Positions 56,701 through 64,000 of a stretch of DNA of 64,000 nucleotides are shown here, one piece after another. Where the stretch lies: positions 10,836,001 through 10,900,000 of the forward strand of contig NW_018343955.1 in the NCBI RefSeq assembly GCF_002099425.1, in the 5' to 3' direction. The stretch comes from Phascolarctos cinereus. Taxonomy: Eukaryota; Chordata; Mammalia; Diprotodontia; Phascolarctidae. Positions within the stretch are counted from its first letter, which is position 1. Each line of letters opens with the position of its first letter. The translations under genes and the position numbers were made by a program. The notes under the pieces are model-generated. The model was not told the origin of the DNA. It did no database searches and worked only from the letters and a program-made list of their open reading frames with translations.

Positions 56701-59700
56701 TTTTAAAGGCCAGTGATAATAGAGGACCATTTTTTAAAAAACTGGCATTCTACCAGTGTTTCCATGTGGCAGTATAGCATGGAATACAACATCCCTGAAG
56801 GATTAAAAATGAATATGCAGAGGCAATAAAGAGATACAGGGTGAGTATGAACAGGGAGTTAAAATATAACTGGGAAGAAGAGTAAAATATGTCAGTAAGA
56901 GAAGATGAGTTGCTAATGTGATGAGGGCTGACAGGTGGACAGCCAGAGTATTCCATTGGAAAGGAGTTGCAAGGAGTAAGCAAGAAGGACTTTAGCACAT
57001 GGGATAGCTCCCCTCTAGCATAGACAGGAGTCATGAGGGATGAACAGGTATGGAGATTTGCCATCTGCATTATTGGAGGACACTTGAGATTTGAATCCAT
57101 TTGAATGTGTGGGCAAAATGTTTATATAAGTATTGATGTGAAAATTAATATTCTTTTATTTATTTAAATTGATTTTTGTGAGCATGATCTTTAAGATTAT
57201 TGCATAGAAAAGATTTTTGTTTGGAACTTTCAGAGTCCTCTTTTGTAAGTTGTTCATTTTTCTTTACTTTTTTTTTTTCTTTTACCAGATAACAAAATGG
57301 ACCGGAAAGACAAGTTGTTTGTAATTAATGAGGTAATTTAGAAAAGAACCACATGTAGAATTTTTTGAAACATCCTTTAGGAACTTTGATTAAAAATATT
57401 AAGATGATGATTTGAGAACTAACTCAACTTGTCAAAATAAGTCCAGCATTAATGAGTGTTTTGCTTGATTAGAATATTCCAGTCTAGACAGAAATAGCTT
57501 TTCATAGTGACTAGGGAGCTGACTTTGAAGCTAGGAAGACCGAAGTTCAAGTCCCTCTAACACATACTGGCTGTGAGATCTGAGTCATTTAATCTTGAAT
57601 GCTCTAGACCAGAGGTGTCAAATTCTCAGAAACTCTATTGCTGCCTGAACTAAGTTAAAATGTAACTGGGAAATGTTTAACAAAAAATACAGTACAACAT
57701 AGATAATGTTAATTTAAGCTTTTCTAAGTCACTATGTGGCCTTCAAGGATCTCTTTCTATTTGAGTTTGACTCCAGTGCTCTGAGTGCCCTGTAAGACTA
57801 TCCTCCCTTGGGAGTTTGCGATACTGATAAATCCCAGATGTTGTCCACGTCCCTGACCTTACCGTAGTGCCTAACTCATAGCAAGTATTTGGCAAAGTGC
57901 TTTAGTACCTTTCAAGGCTTGTTCTGCCTATCCAGCCATTCCCTTCACTCCCAAACATATGGACTTCTGCTTTAGTCAGGCAGGTTTCTCACTGTCTTAC
58001 AAATGTGACACAGGATTTGCCTTGCACACAACTTTTGTTCACATTAACCTCTTACCGGCAATGTTTCCCCCACCCTCAAAATGGCCTTCTCTAAGTTCCA
58101 GGGCAAAGTCCCACGTCCATGAAATCATCCTGGACTATTCTGACCCTTATTTTCCCTTCTAGACTCTTAGAGCGTTTAGTCTGTGGCACATAATTTAGCC
58201 CTTGTACATACTTTTTTTTACCACTTTTCTTATCACTTGTATTTTAAACTTGTCTTCCAACTAAATTATAAAATCCTATTCCTTGTATAACCTAAGACAG
58301 TGCTGTGTACTTGATGTGTAGGTGTTTTGAATACTTGTTGGATAGTAAGGAGGTAAACATTTATTATTTAAAAGTAAACATTTATTAAGTGCTTACTTAC
58401 TATCTGCAAGACATTGTGCTAAGCGCTGTGCAATTATTATCTCATTTCATCCTCGAAACACCCCTGGGAGATTATCCCCATTTTACAGATGAGGAAATTG
58501 AGGCACAGGTTCTGTCTTGCCCAGAGTCACACACCCAGTAAGTGTCTGAGGCCTGACTAGAATTTAGGTCTTCCTGACTACAGGCCTAGTGCTCTATTCA
58601 TTGTACCATCTAGCTGTTTTTATACAGCATTCCTTGAAACTAAGAGATTATTAAGAGTTTTAAACTTGAACTGACAAGTGAGATGCTTTAGGATTGACTT
58701 CTTATTGATCTTTAATATTTGTATGTCTTTTCTTAAATTGTTAGTCTCTGTTGACCTTAGGAAGGATTCATTTGTTTGTAGCATATGTTTTGAGGTCACA
58801 TTATGTAGCTTAAAGTATGATCTAAGAAATCCACTGTCTGATCATTTTAAAGAAAGAGTTTATGAATGAATGCTCCATTTGCCATACTCAGAATCTAATT
58901 TACATTGCTTCTTTGGTTCTCTAAATCTGAGGAAATATTTTAGTGTTATTCTGAGATAGATTATATTCAGATCTGTCTTTCACAAATTAAGGATTTTACT
59001 AAGCTGTATTACTAGAAATGTAGCATAATTTAAAGTTTCTAATCTTTATCTTAATGTTTAATGCAATTCAACAAGCATTTATTATGTACACTGCATTGGG
59101 GATACAAAGGCAAAATGAAAAACAGATCCTACCCTCAAGGAGCTTAACATTATATTGAGAAAATAGAACAATGAAATGTTAGGTAACTACAGTGTAATTG
59201 GAGTAGGGAGAGAGCACTCTCAGGATCAGAAAAGACTTCTCCCAGAAGGTGGCAAGTGAGCTGAAGCCTTCTAAAAGAGAAGAGGAGGGCATGCAACCCA
59301 GGCATACACTGGAAAGAAAGGCCCCTGAATGACCTTTTTAGGACTTGAAGTCAAGAAAAACAACATAAATAGCAACAGAGGACAGCATATCTGCCTCATT
59401 CACCACCAGAAGTAACAAAAAGAATAACTGTCTTTATGGCCTTTGTCTCCACTTTGTGTAAGGGGGTGATGGTGCTATTTAGATTTGGTACTGTATAGCA
59501 GGTAACAAGTCCAGATTGATTCTTCTTCTGCCACTTACTCTGGTTCTGGGCTTCTCCATACTGACTATACTTTGACCAGAGAGAAGTATGTGAAGAAGTA
59601 TGTAAATGTATTTCATTATAGCCTTAAGGCATCTTTTCCCTTTTCGTATTCTTTGTTTTTTGTGGTTTGGAAACAACTAGAGATTCCTGGGCATTTAAGT

Positions 59701-62700
59701 TTAAGTTCATCACTTCAGGGGCAGCTAGGTGGTGCACTGAGTAGTCCCGGCCTTGAAGTCAGGAGGACCTGAGTTCAGATCTGGACTCAGACACTTGACA
59801 TGTACTAGCTGTGTAAACCTGGGCAAGTCACTTAATCCTGATTGCCTCACCACCCCCCCAAAAAAAATAGAAAGTTCATCACTTCAGAAAGCTAGACCCA
59901 AAGCAGAAAGGCAGCTGTCTCCATATGAGAGGAAAGGAGTTTTTAGCCTGTGAGAGAAGAAAAGAATAAGAAGATAAACAGACTATTTGGTCAATTTTCA
60001 AGATTAATCCTAAGAAAAGAACCAGGTTGACCCCTGTTAGCAAGTTTCCAATTTTCACTTTTCCTCTACCGTAGTCTTTTGCAAGATTTGTTTGCTCTTG
60101 TACTTCAACAGTCCAGCCTGATTAACCTTCTTGCTGTTCTTCACACAAGATAGTACATCTTTTGGTTTTTAATTTTACATAGGCTACCTATCCCCCTCCC
60201 CTCCCCCATCCCTTCCCTCACCTGGAATCTACTCTCTCCTGACCTGTACAGAGATATTAGACATCCCTTGCTTCCTTCCAAGCTCAGCTACTTCATGAGG
60301 CCTTTCCTGATGTTATACATCTCCCTCGTCACCCCTTTTTATTTTTATTCATAGCTATGTGGGTATAAAATATGTTATCCTCCAGCAGAATGTAAGTTAA
60401 TTTTTGTTTTTGTATCCCCACCACCTGGCACATATTATGTGCTTTTGATGATATCAAATGACTACCTCATTTTCGCATTAACTAAACATTTATGAAAAGA
60501 ATTCTTGCCAAATTTGCCAGACTGTTTGGGTTGGTTTTTAGAGCATTGTTTCCCATAATTTATTTCATTTAGGTCTGTGAAATAAAGAACTGCAATAAAT
60601 GTATCTATTTTGAAGCCAAGAAAAAACAAGATCTCTATATGTGGTAAGAGAATATATCATTTAAGCATTGGAATTGTTCAACTTAAAATACCTGTGGTGC
60701 ACATACTACAGAAATGTGTATTTTATGTATAGAAGTCTAGATTTCAAGCCATTTGTTTGATAGGTATTTTTTTCATCTGCCTTTTTTGTCTTTACACATA
60801 TTTTTGAAGTTTTCCATAAAAAATGAAAGATTTGCGTGGTTACTTTTTGTTTTAAAAAAATAACTACTAAAGATAATAAACTATGTTAATATAGGATATT
60901 AAAAATGTATTTTATTTCTCTTAGCCTCAGTTATTTAGTGATCACTTTGTATTTTTTCCCTCGTTTCTTAAATAATCTCTTTAATGTTTTCAGGCTTTCA
61001 AATTCACCTCAGGGCCCGTCAGCTAAATTCTTAGTTCAAAATAGTAAGTTGATACAATGATGAATCCTTTTGTAATATGTTGCTTAAGATATTTTTGAAT
61101 TAACTGTGACAAACCTAAATTTGTTGTTTCAAAATCCATTGCAGTTCATACTTTGGCAGAGTTAAAGATGACTGGAAACTGTTTGAGAGGTTCACGTCCT
61201 CTTCTGTCCTTTGATCCTGTAAGTTCTGTGCTTTCTGTATGACGTCCTGATTTTAAAAAAAAATCCATATAGCATATTTTAGTTGTGACTATTATTAAAC
61301 TATTTTCTGTTGGCCAATAATAATGTTATGTTGCTTTTGTAGACTTTTGATGAATCTCCACATTATTCTTTGATAAAAGAACTCCTTATTCAGGTAAATC
61401 TTTAGAAGTTCACACATTTATAGCAATATACAATAAACTGAATTCCTTAAAAAAATTTTTTTATGTTTTTGGATTTATATCATATCCATTTAGGAAGCTT
61501 TACCCCTCCCTCCCTTCCTTACACTTCTGAGTCCAAAGATTAAAATAATAAAAATAAAATAAACAGTTCTGGAAAACCAACCAAGATATTAACCTCAACT
61601 GACAGTATATATAATATTTCACACCTATAGCCTCCTACTTCTGCAGTTAAAGGGGAGAATGCATGTATTTTTAATGTGTATGTTAGACACACCTTTTGGC
61701 ATATCAGATATAAACAATGGAAATTTGAATTAGACCAACATATATATTATATGTATATTTATGTATGTATGTATGTATGTATGTATGTATGCATGTATTT
61801 CTTCAATAGATTTTTTGTACTCCACAATACCATCCCAAGAGCCAACCATTTGTTGACCATGTGTTTACCTTCACCATTATGGACAATAGGATCTGGTTTC
61901 GTAACTATCAGGTAAGTTAATTAAAAGCCTTTTTTATTTTTTAAAGGTGCTCAAAGTATTTTGTAAAACTCTTCCTGGTCTTACTGTGCCGGGAATTTAG
62001 CTTAGTTTATTGGGAGGAGCACTAGATTTTGAGTTGGAAGTTCCAGGTCCCATGTCCCAATTCATCTATTTTTCGGAGTGGTAGATTTATTGCTAGAAAG
62101 AACCTTAGAGGTCTTCTAGTTGAACTCAAACTACTCCTCCCCTCCTCCCAGCCTATTTTACAGATGAAGAGACTTAGGTCCAATGTTGAGTGAGTTGCAA
62201 AGATTCAAGCCCCCAGGTTAATAGTTAGCAATTGTGTAATGTTGGGCACATCATTTAACCCCTCTGGACTTCATTTTCCCAGTTTGTAAATAGGTATGGT
62301 ACTTATACTACCTATCTCACAAGATTTTTGTAAGGATTAATTAAAATTATGTATATAATGAGTTTTATAAAGTGCTGTATAAATGTAAAATGTGGTACAT
62401 ATTATTAGCAGTTAATATGATACATGTGACTTCTCCTTTAGGAATGTATCTCTGTGGGAGTGAGTAGGGGCCCTGAGAACTTAAATGACTTGTTCGAGTG
62501 TCAGATGTAGGTCTTTACTACTTCTTCCTGGCTCCAGTATCAGCTCTTAACCACTCCATCATGCTGCCTCTCATTTGTTAGATGTCATACCTAAATGTAA
62601 TGAAAGAAAATTAGATCATAATATCTCCTGGACACAATGGTGATGTGACTCTAACCACTGCTTATTTGTAGAGGGACATCAGAAACAAGTTGAGAAGTAT

Positions 62701-63407
62701 CTCTCTTTATTCTAGATAATAGAAGAAGATGCTGCCCTTGTAGAAATTGGACCTCGTTTTGTTTTAAATCTCATAAAGATTTTCCAAGGCAGTTTTGGGG
62801 GACCAACTTTATATGAAAATCCACACTACCAGTCACCAAATATGGTAAGCTGGGTTTGGGCTTTAGTTTTAACAGTTCTTGTGGTATTAGAGCCATATTT
62901 CAATTTCCTTGAAACAGTATTTGTTCTTTTATGTGAAGTAATTGTTTAGCTGTTTTTATGATAAAAGTTGTGAAATTAATTTTACTTGCATTAAATTATT
63001 TCTGTTTGGTCTTTTGTGCAACATAATGATTTTTTCTCTTATTTTGGGTGAAAGAAATTTTTGTCCATAATTGTGTTATCCAGATTCCAAAACATTCTCT
63101 TATTTTAGTCCTGCACTTTTCATTCTGTTTCTAGCATCGACGTATAGTGAGAATGGCCACAGCTGCAAAATACAGGGAGAAACAACAAGTCAAAGATGTA
63201 CAGAGGCTCAAGAAGAAAGAAGATAGAACTGTTATTGCAGAAGATCCTACTGATGATGTCTTTAAGACGCCAGCTGAAGAAAAGCCAGTGGAAATACTGT
63301 TTGTGAAACCAGAGCCCAAAGTTAGTTTGAAAACGAGAAAGAAAAAGATATACAAAAGACAAAGAAAAATGAAGCAGAAGGCTTTGAAGACTAAGAAAGC
63401 AGAGTAA
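47565..63407 (+). CDS. BRIX1: BRIX1 ribosome biogenesis protein
   Basis: Ten exons: 47565-47726, 53801-53912, 57289-57332, 60573-60643, 60994-61043, 61145-61218, 61343-61393, 61810-61911, 62716-62844 and 63135-63407. They join in frame to 355 codons plus stop (human 353 aa). The start has a strong context (aagATGG). Residues 1-54 form a basic-acidic tail ending RIPGPVSK. The Brix domain runs from about residue 60 to 250 with IFSSRGINFRTRHLMQDL, VFTFTIMDNRIWFRNYQ and GGPTLYENPHYQSPNM. The C-terminus is Lys/Arg-rich (KKKIYKRQRKMKQ), fitting nucleolar location. BRIX1 is needed for 27S pre-rRNA processing and 60S subunit assembly, with RPF2/RRS1 among related factors. It shares a CpG-island promoter with RAD1. 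Confidence 0.98.
47945..48215. repeat. 'catttattaagc/tgaaggaagc' family repeat
   Basis: cagcacttattatgcgcctg, tgtgccaggcattgtgctaa, gaaggtggagctttgggtg and acttgaagggagcaagaagg. It begins right at the CpG island edge. Confidence 0.65.
48345..48530 (-). repeat. CORE-SINE (MIR superfamily)
   Basis: agtcctgggaagtaggtgct, gttacacagctagtgtttga and caggtcttcctgactcctag. Confidence 0.7.
48645..49640. repeat. 'tgaaggaagc' family repeats (two overlapping copies)
   Basis: ttcagcaaacatttatcaaa, tggagacagactgcagtgg, ggtggttaggatttctctag, gggagtgatggggtcaaaga and tagaagcagtagggagctta blocks occur in family order, with one module repeated. Confidence 0.55.
49735..50470. repeat. 'catttattaagc/tgaaggaagc' family repeat
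   Basis: tgcaagcacttattaagctc, aagaagcttatattgtattg, taagtgagaggtt-like distal blocks, and gattctgaatggtggtagtt. Confidence 0.55.
50560..51432 (+). mobile_element. L2 LINE 3' end
   Basis: tgctcaaaaagctccagtgg, aaagctctttacagtctggc, ccaccttgtgccttagacct, gcatagtacatgacatagaa, taggtgctcaataaatg and gaatgaatgaa. This is a long, well-preserved L2 3' end with its terminal short repeat. Confidence 0.88.
52195..52345 (+). repeat. L2-type 3' end
   Basis: gaatgttagcctcttggaag, cagggcc and gtctttgtatccccaagcac, the L2 3' terminus pattern. Confidence 0.6.
52425..52995 (+). mobile_element. L1-related 3' end
   Basis: ggttgaggaatgtctaaaca, gaagcctgggaagactttta, gagcaaaaccaggagaacaa and ttatacagtgattgtcacac are sense counterparts of the L1 ORF2 C-terminus (EDFREAW, SRTRRTLYTV). 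Decayed. Confidence 0.7.
53240..53420 (+). repeat. MIR SINE
   Basis: ttttgaatcccagttcaaac, gtgcaatgtcatttgacctc and gtattgtgaggaaagtactt. Confidence 0.65.
53492..53640 (+). repeat. WSINE1-type SINE
   Basis: ggggcagctaggtggcttgg to ccccattgcctagcc and an A12 tail. Confidence 0.93.
53801..53912 (+). CDS. BRIX1: BRIX1 exon 2
   Basis: 112 bp. Acceptor tttcttctag|GGT and donor AAAGCAG|gttggt. Encodes GKWKNKERVLIFSSRGINF then RTRHLMQDLRTLMPHSKA, the start of the Brix domain. Confidence 0.97.
54260..54512 (-). repeat. CORE-SINE (MIR superfamily)
   Basis: ggtatttatatagtgcctac, tttgacagatgagtaagctg and actcaggtcttgttgactcc. Confidence 0.7.
54855..55135 (+). repeat. MIR-type SINEs (two partial copies)
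   Basis: tgtggtttagtggaaacagc, gacatggtatggtgagaagg, gaaccggaggttcaatcctg and gttgacttctaaggtacctt. Confidence 0.6.
55592..55843 (-). repeat. MAR1-type SINE in RTE remnant
   Basis: gttgttcagtcgtcatcagt, gtttgccatttccttctcc, ttgcccaggatcacgcagct and ctactgaaccacctagtcg. Confidence 0.88.
55890..56150 (+). repeat. CORE-SINE (MIR/THER-like)
   Basis: tggcataatggatagagcat, ttcagattctgcctcagaca, ttcttcatctataaaaatgg and ttgtaaatcttaaagtgcta, full length in sense orientation. Confidence 0.8.
57289..57332 (+). CDS. BRIX1: BRIX1 exon 3
   Basis: 44 bp. Acceptor ttttaccag|AT and donor AATGAG|gtaatt. Completes Asp and encodes NKMDRKDKLFVINE. Confidence 0.96.
57790..58345 (+). mobile_element. L2-like 3' end
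   Basis: cctatccagccattcccttc, ccatgaaatcatcctggact, ttgtacatac and gtgtaggtgttttgaatact. Strongly decayed. Confidence 0.5.
58370..58615 (-). repeat. CORE-SINE (MIR superfamily)
   Basis: acatttattaagtgcttact, aaacacccctgggagattat, cccagagtcacacacccagt and ctattcattgtaccatctag. Confidence 0.75.
59060..59335. repeat. 'catttattaagc/tgaaggaagc' family repeat
   Basis: caacaagcatttattatgta, ctaccctcaaggagcttaac, gaaaagacttctcccagaag and gtggcaagtgagctgaagcc. Confidence 0.65.
59719..59871 (+). repeat. WSINE1 with 16-bp target duplication
   Basis: gggcagctaggtggtgcact to a C-rich/A-rich tail. aagttcatcacttcag occurs at 59703-59718 and 59872-59887. Confidence 0.95.
60195..60440 (+). repeat. L2-type 3' end
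   Basis: ctcacctggaatctactctc, cctttcctgatgttatacat, cagcagaatgtaagttaat and ccccaccacctggcacatat. Confidence 0.7.
60573..60643 (+). CDS. BRIX1: BRIX1 exon 4
   Basis: 71 bp. Acceptor tatttcatttag|GTC and donor ATATGTG|gtaaga. Encodes VCEIKNCNKCIYFEAKKKQ then DLYM, and two bases of Trp. Confidence 0.97.
60994..61043 (+). CDS. BRIX1: BRIX1 exon 5
   Basis: 50 bp. Acceptor atgttttcag|G and donor CAAAATA|gtaagt. Encodes LSNSPQGPSAKFLVQN. Confidence 0.96.
61145..61218 (+). CDS. BRIX1: BRIX1 exon 6
   Basis: 74 bp. Acceptor aatccattgcag|TT and donor TGATCCT|gtaagt. Encodes HTLAELKMTGNCLRGS then RPLLSFDP. Confidence 0.96.
61343..61393 (+). CDS. BRIX1: BRIX1 exon 7
   Basis: 51 bp, phase 0 on both sides. 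Acceptor tgcttttgtag|ACT and donor ATTCAG|gtaaat. Encodes TFDESPHYSLIKELLIQ. Confidence 0.96.
61761..61799. repeat. (ATGT)n microsatellite beside BRIX1 exon 8
   Basis: About nine ATGT units with one ATGC variant. They end 10 bases before the exon 8 acceptor at 61809. Confidence 0.95.
61810..61911 (+). CDS. BRIX1: BRIX1 exon 8
   Basis: 102 bp, phase 0. Acceptor tttcttcaatag|ATT and donor TATCAG|gtaagt. Encodes IFCTPQYHPKSQPFVDHV then FTFTIMDNRIWFRNYQ. Confidence 0.97.
61912..62715. other. BRIX1 intron 8
   Basis: 0.8 kb. MIR-like pieces: reverse at 62090-62190 (ttttacagatgaagagactt), and sense at 62215-62410 (gtgtaatgttgggcacatca, atataatgagttttataaag). Confidence 0.6.
62716..62844 (+). CDS. 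BRIX1: BRIX1 exon 9
   Basis: 129 bp, phase 0. Acceptor tctttattctag|ATA and donor AATATG|gtaagc. Encodes IIEEDAALVEIGPRFVLNLI then KIFQGSFGGPTLYENPHYQS and PNM. Confidence 0.97.
63135..63407 (+). CDS. BRIX1: BRIX1 exon 10 (last coding)
   Basis: 90 codons plus TAA. Acceptor tctgtttctag|CAT. Starts HRRIVRMATAAKYREKQQVK and ends in a basic tail KRQRKMKQKALKTKKAE. The VFKTPAEEKPVEI block aligns with human VFVTPAEEKPIEI. Confidence 0.97.
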   Translation, partial: HRRIVRMATAAKYREKQQVKDVQRLKKKEDRTVIAEDPTDDVFKTPAEEKPVEILFVKPEPKVSLKTRKKKIYKRQRKMKQKALKTKKAE

Positions 63408-63610
63408 ATCTGTGGAAAACAAATGTTTTCCATTATTTTGTATTTATTTTGCATTCAATATGTAAATATTTTTTTGTTATCCAGGACTTTGATACTTGTT
63501 TAATGGACCGATAAACAAATCTAGGGCCAAAAGTGTTTGATAGAAGATGATTTTGGTCGTCTCATTTTTTCAAGAAAATAAAAAGCCATGAGAGTCCAAG
63601 GGTACATTTA
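63408..63610 (+). other. BRIX1: BRIX1 3' UTR
   Basis: About 0.2 kb AT-rich 3' UTR from the stop to the AATAAA site. No repeat in it. Confidence 0.75.
63577..63582 (+). terminator. BRIX1: BRIX1 polyadenylation signal
   Basis: AATAAA in gaaaataaaaagcc, 170 bases after the stop, followed by a T/G-rich stretch (tttttcttatgatgttttgg) that suits a downstream element. Confidence 0.75.
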
Positions 63611-63784
63611 TTTTTCTTATGATGTTTTGGGGTAACTCAGAATTAATAATTTTGTAGCAACTAAGAGTGTTTAAAATGTGCTTTCAAAAGATTTAATTGC
63701 ATAGCACTATTAAGGCAATATTCTTTAGTTTTGTAAAGCTGGTGTAAGATTCAAACAAGTTTTATTGAGCTAAAAGTGCTAACT

Positions 63785-64000
63785 ATCAGTTACTCAGCTG
63801 GCATTTATTAAGGGCTTATTATGTGCCAGGCATTGTGTTAAAAAGAGAGATACAAAAAAAAAAAGCAAAAACAGTTCCTGCTTTTGAGGTGCTTATGTTA
63901 TAATGAGGGGGGGAGGTTACATATATAAATCAGAAGATACAAGGATAGAAGATACAGATGAAATGGAAGGAAATTTAGAAGGGCTAGTCTAGCAGGTAGG
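63785..64000. repeat. 'catttattaagc' family repeat, runs off the window
   Basis: gctggcatttattaagggct, tgtgccaggcattgtgttaa and ttttgaggtgcttatgttat. 63611-63784 shows nothing recognised. Confidence 0.65.

Larger units (their letters stand above)
55180..57090 (+). mobile_element. Decayed RTE-type LINE (RT and C-terminal parts)
   Basis: + frame fragments in the order of an RTE ORF: KMALKDQTAKAARSD (like the KAPGPDQ RT motif) near 55360-55410, then TLEE and WREDFNN near 55430-55575. Farther on are GLTIYTGKMKLGKE near 56490-56530 and QVDIMLDPQLKRKEETSLDH then FGEIAKLF near 56620-56705. MAR1 and CORE-SINE copies interrupt it. The part after 56720 is less sure. Confidence 0.55.
53913..57288. other. 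BRIX1 intron 2
   Basis: 3.4 kb. Contains reverse CORE-SINE, MIR, RTE LINE, MAR1 and CORE-SINE copies, listed separately. Confidence 0.75.
57333..60572. other. BRIX1 intron 3
   Basis: 3.2 kb. Contains an L2-like 3' end (57790-58345), a reverse CORE-SINE (58370-58615), a family repeat (59060-59335), a WSINE1 (59719-59871) and another L2 3' end (60195-60440). 58620-59050 has nothing recognised. Confidence 0.75.

Noticed and set aside
56750-57100. 116-codon minus-strand frame with hydrophobic C-terminal half
   Set aside because: It runs antisense to a probable RTE remnant, has no recognisable domain, and is best explained by chance.
1-64000. CRISPR arrays, prophage, operons or other prokaryotic systems
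   Set aside because: Spliced vertebrate genes, SINEs and LINEs fill the window. The tandem repeats seen are microsatellites or single duplications.

Overview
The window is nuclear DNA of a marsupial. The signs are dozens of tRNA-headed SINEs of the marsupial WSINE1 and MAR1 types, 5'-truncated L1 copies with the marsupial ORF2 C-terminus, L2, CR1/L3 and RTE LINE remnants, and vertebrate split genes. The short WSINE1 units ending in a plain A-rich tail, with no copy of the longer opossum-type SINE1 tail, make me lean to an Australian marsupial rather than an opossum. That species-level reading is inference. No bacterial, plasmid or CRISPR-like features are present.

Three protein-coding genes are visible, in the order and orientation I know from human 5p13: TTC23L (+, 3' part only, about 0.3-21.8 kb), RAD1 (-, complete coding region, 39.4-45.5 kb) and BRIX1 (+, complete, 47.6-63.6 kb). 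All exon joins were checked for splice sites and phase. TTC23L gives seven in-frame exon segments (276 codons plus stop). RAD1 gives five coding exons (281 aa). BRIX1 gives ten exons (355 aa). TTC23L and RAD1 converge. RAD1 and BRIX1 diverge from a shared CpG island at about 46.9-47.9 kb with GC-box, ETS-like and YY1-like motifs.

Layout: 0-21.8 kb is TTC23L exons in SINE-rich introns, including a very young 121-bp tandem duplication and a decayed RTE LINE. 21.8-39.4 kb is intergenic and made almost wholly of nested repeats. It contains a decayed LINE whose C-terminal reading resembles the restriction-like-endonuclease (Dong/R4-like) clade, an L1 inserted in a MAR1 SINE with a 17-bp target duplication, a CR1/L3 LINE, an interrupted L2, and two nearly identical 100-bp segments in inverted orientation 2 kb apart. 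39.4-47.3 kb is RAD1. 47.3-63.6 kb is BRIX1, with L2, L1, RTE and SINE insertions in its introns. 63.6-64.0 kb is downstream repeat.

The genes are not an operon and share no single pathway. RAD1 is a checkpoint clamp subunit, BRIX1 a 60S ribosome assembly factor, and TTC23L a poorly known TPR protein. The head-to-head RAD1/BRIX1 arrangement is typical of housekeeping genes sharing a promoter. I found no convincing undescribed multi-gene system. The most unusual items are the RLE-type LINE fossil, the inverted near-identical pair, the tandem duplication, microsatellites abutting splice acceptors, and upstream AUGs in the BRIX1 leader.
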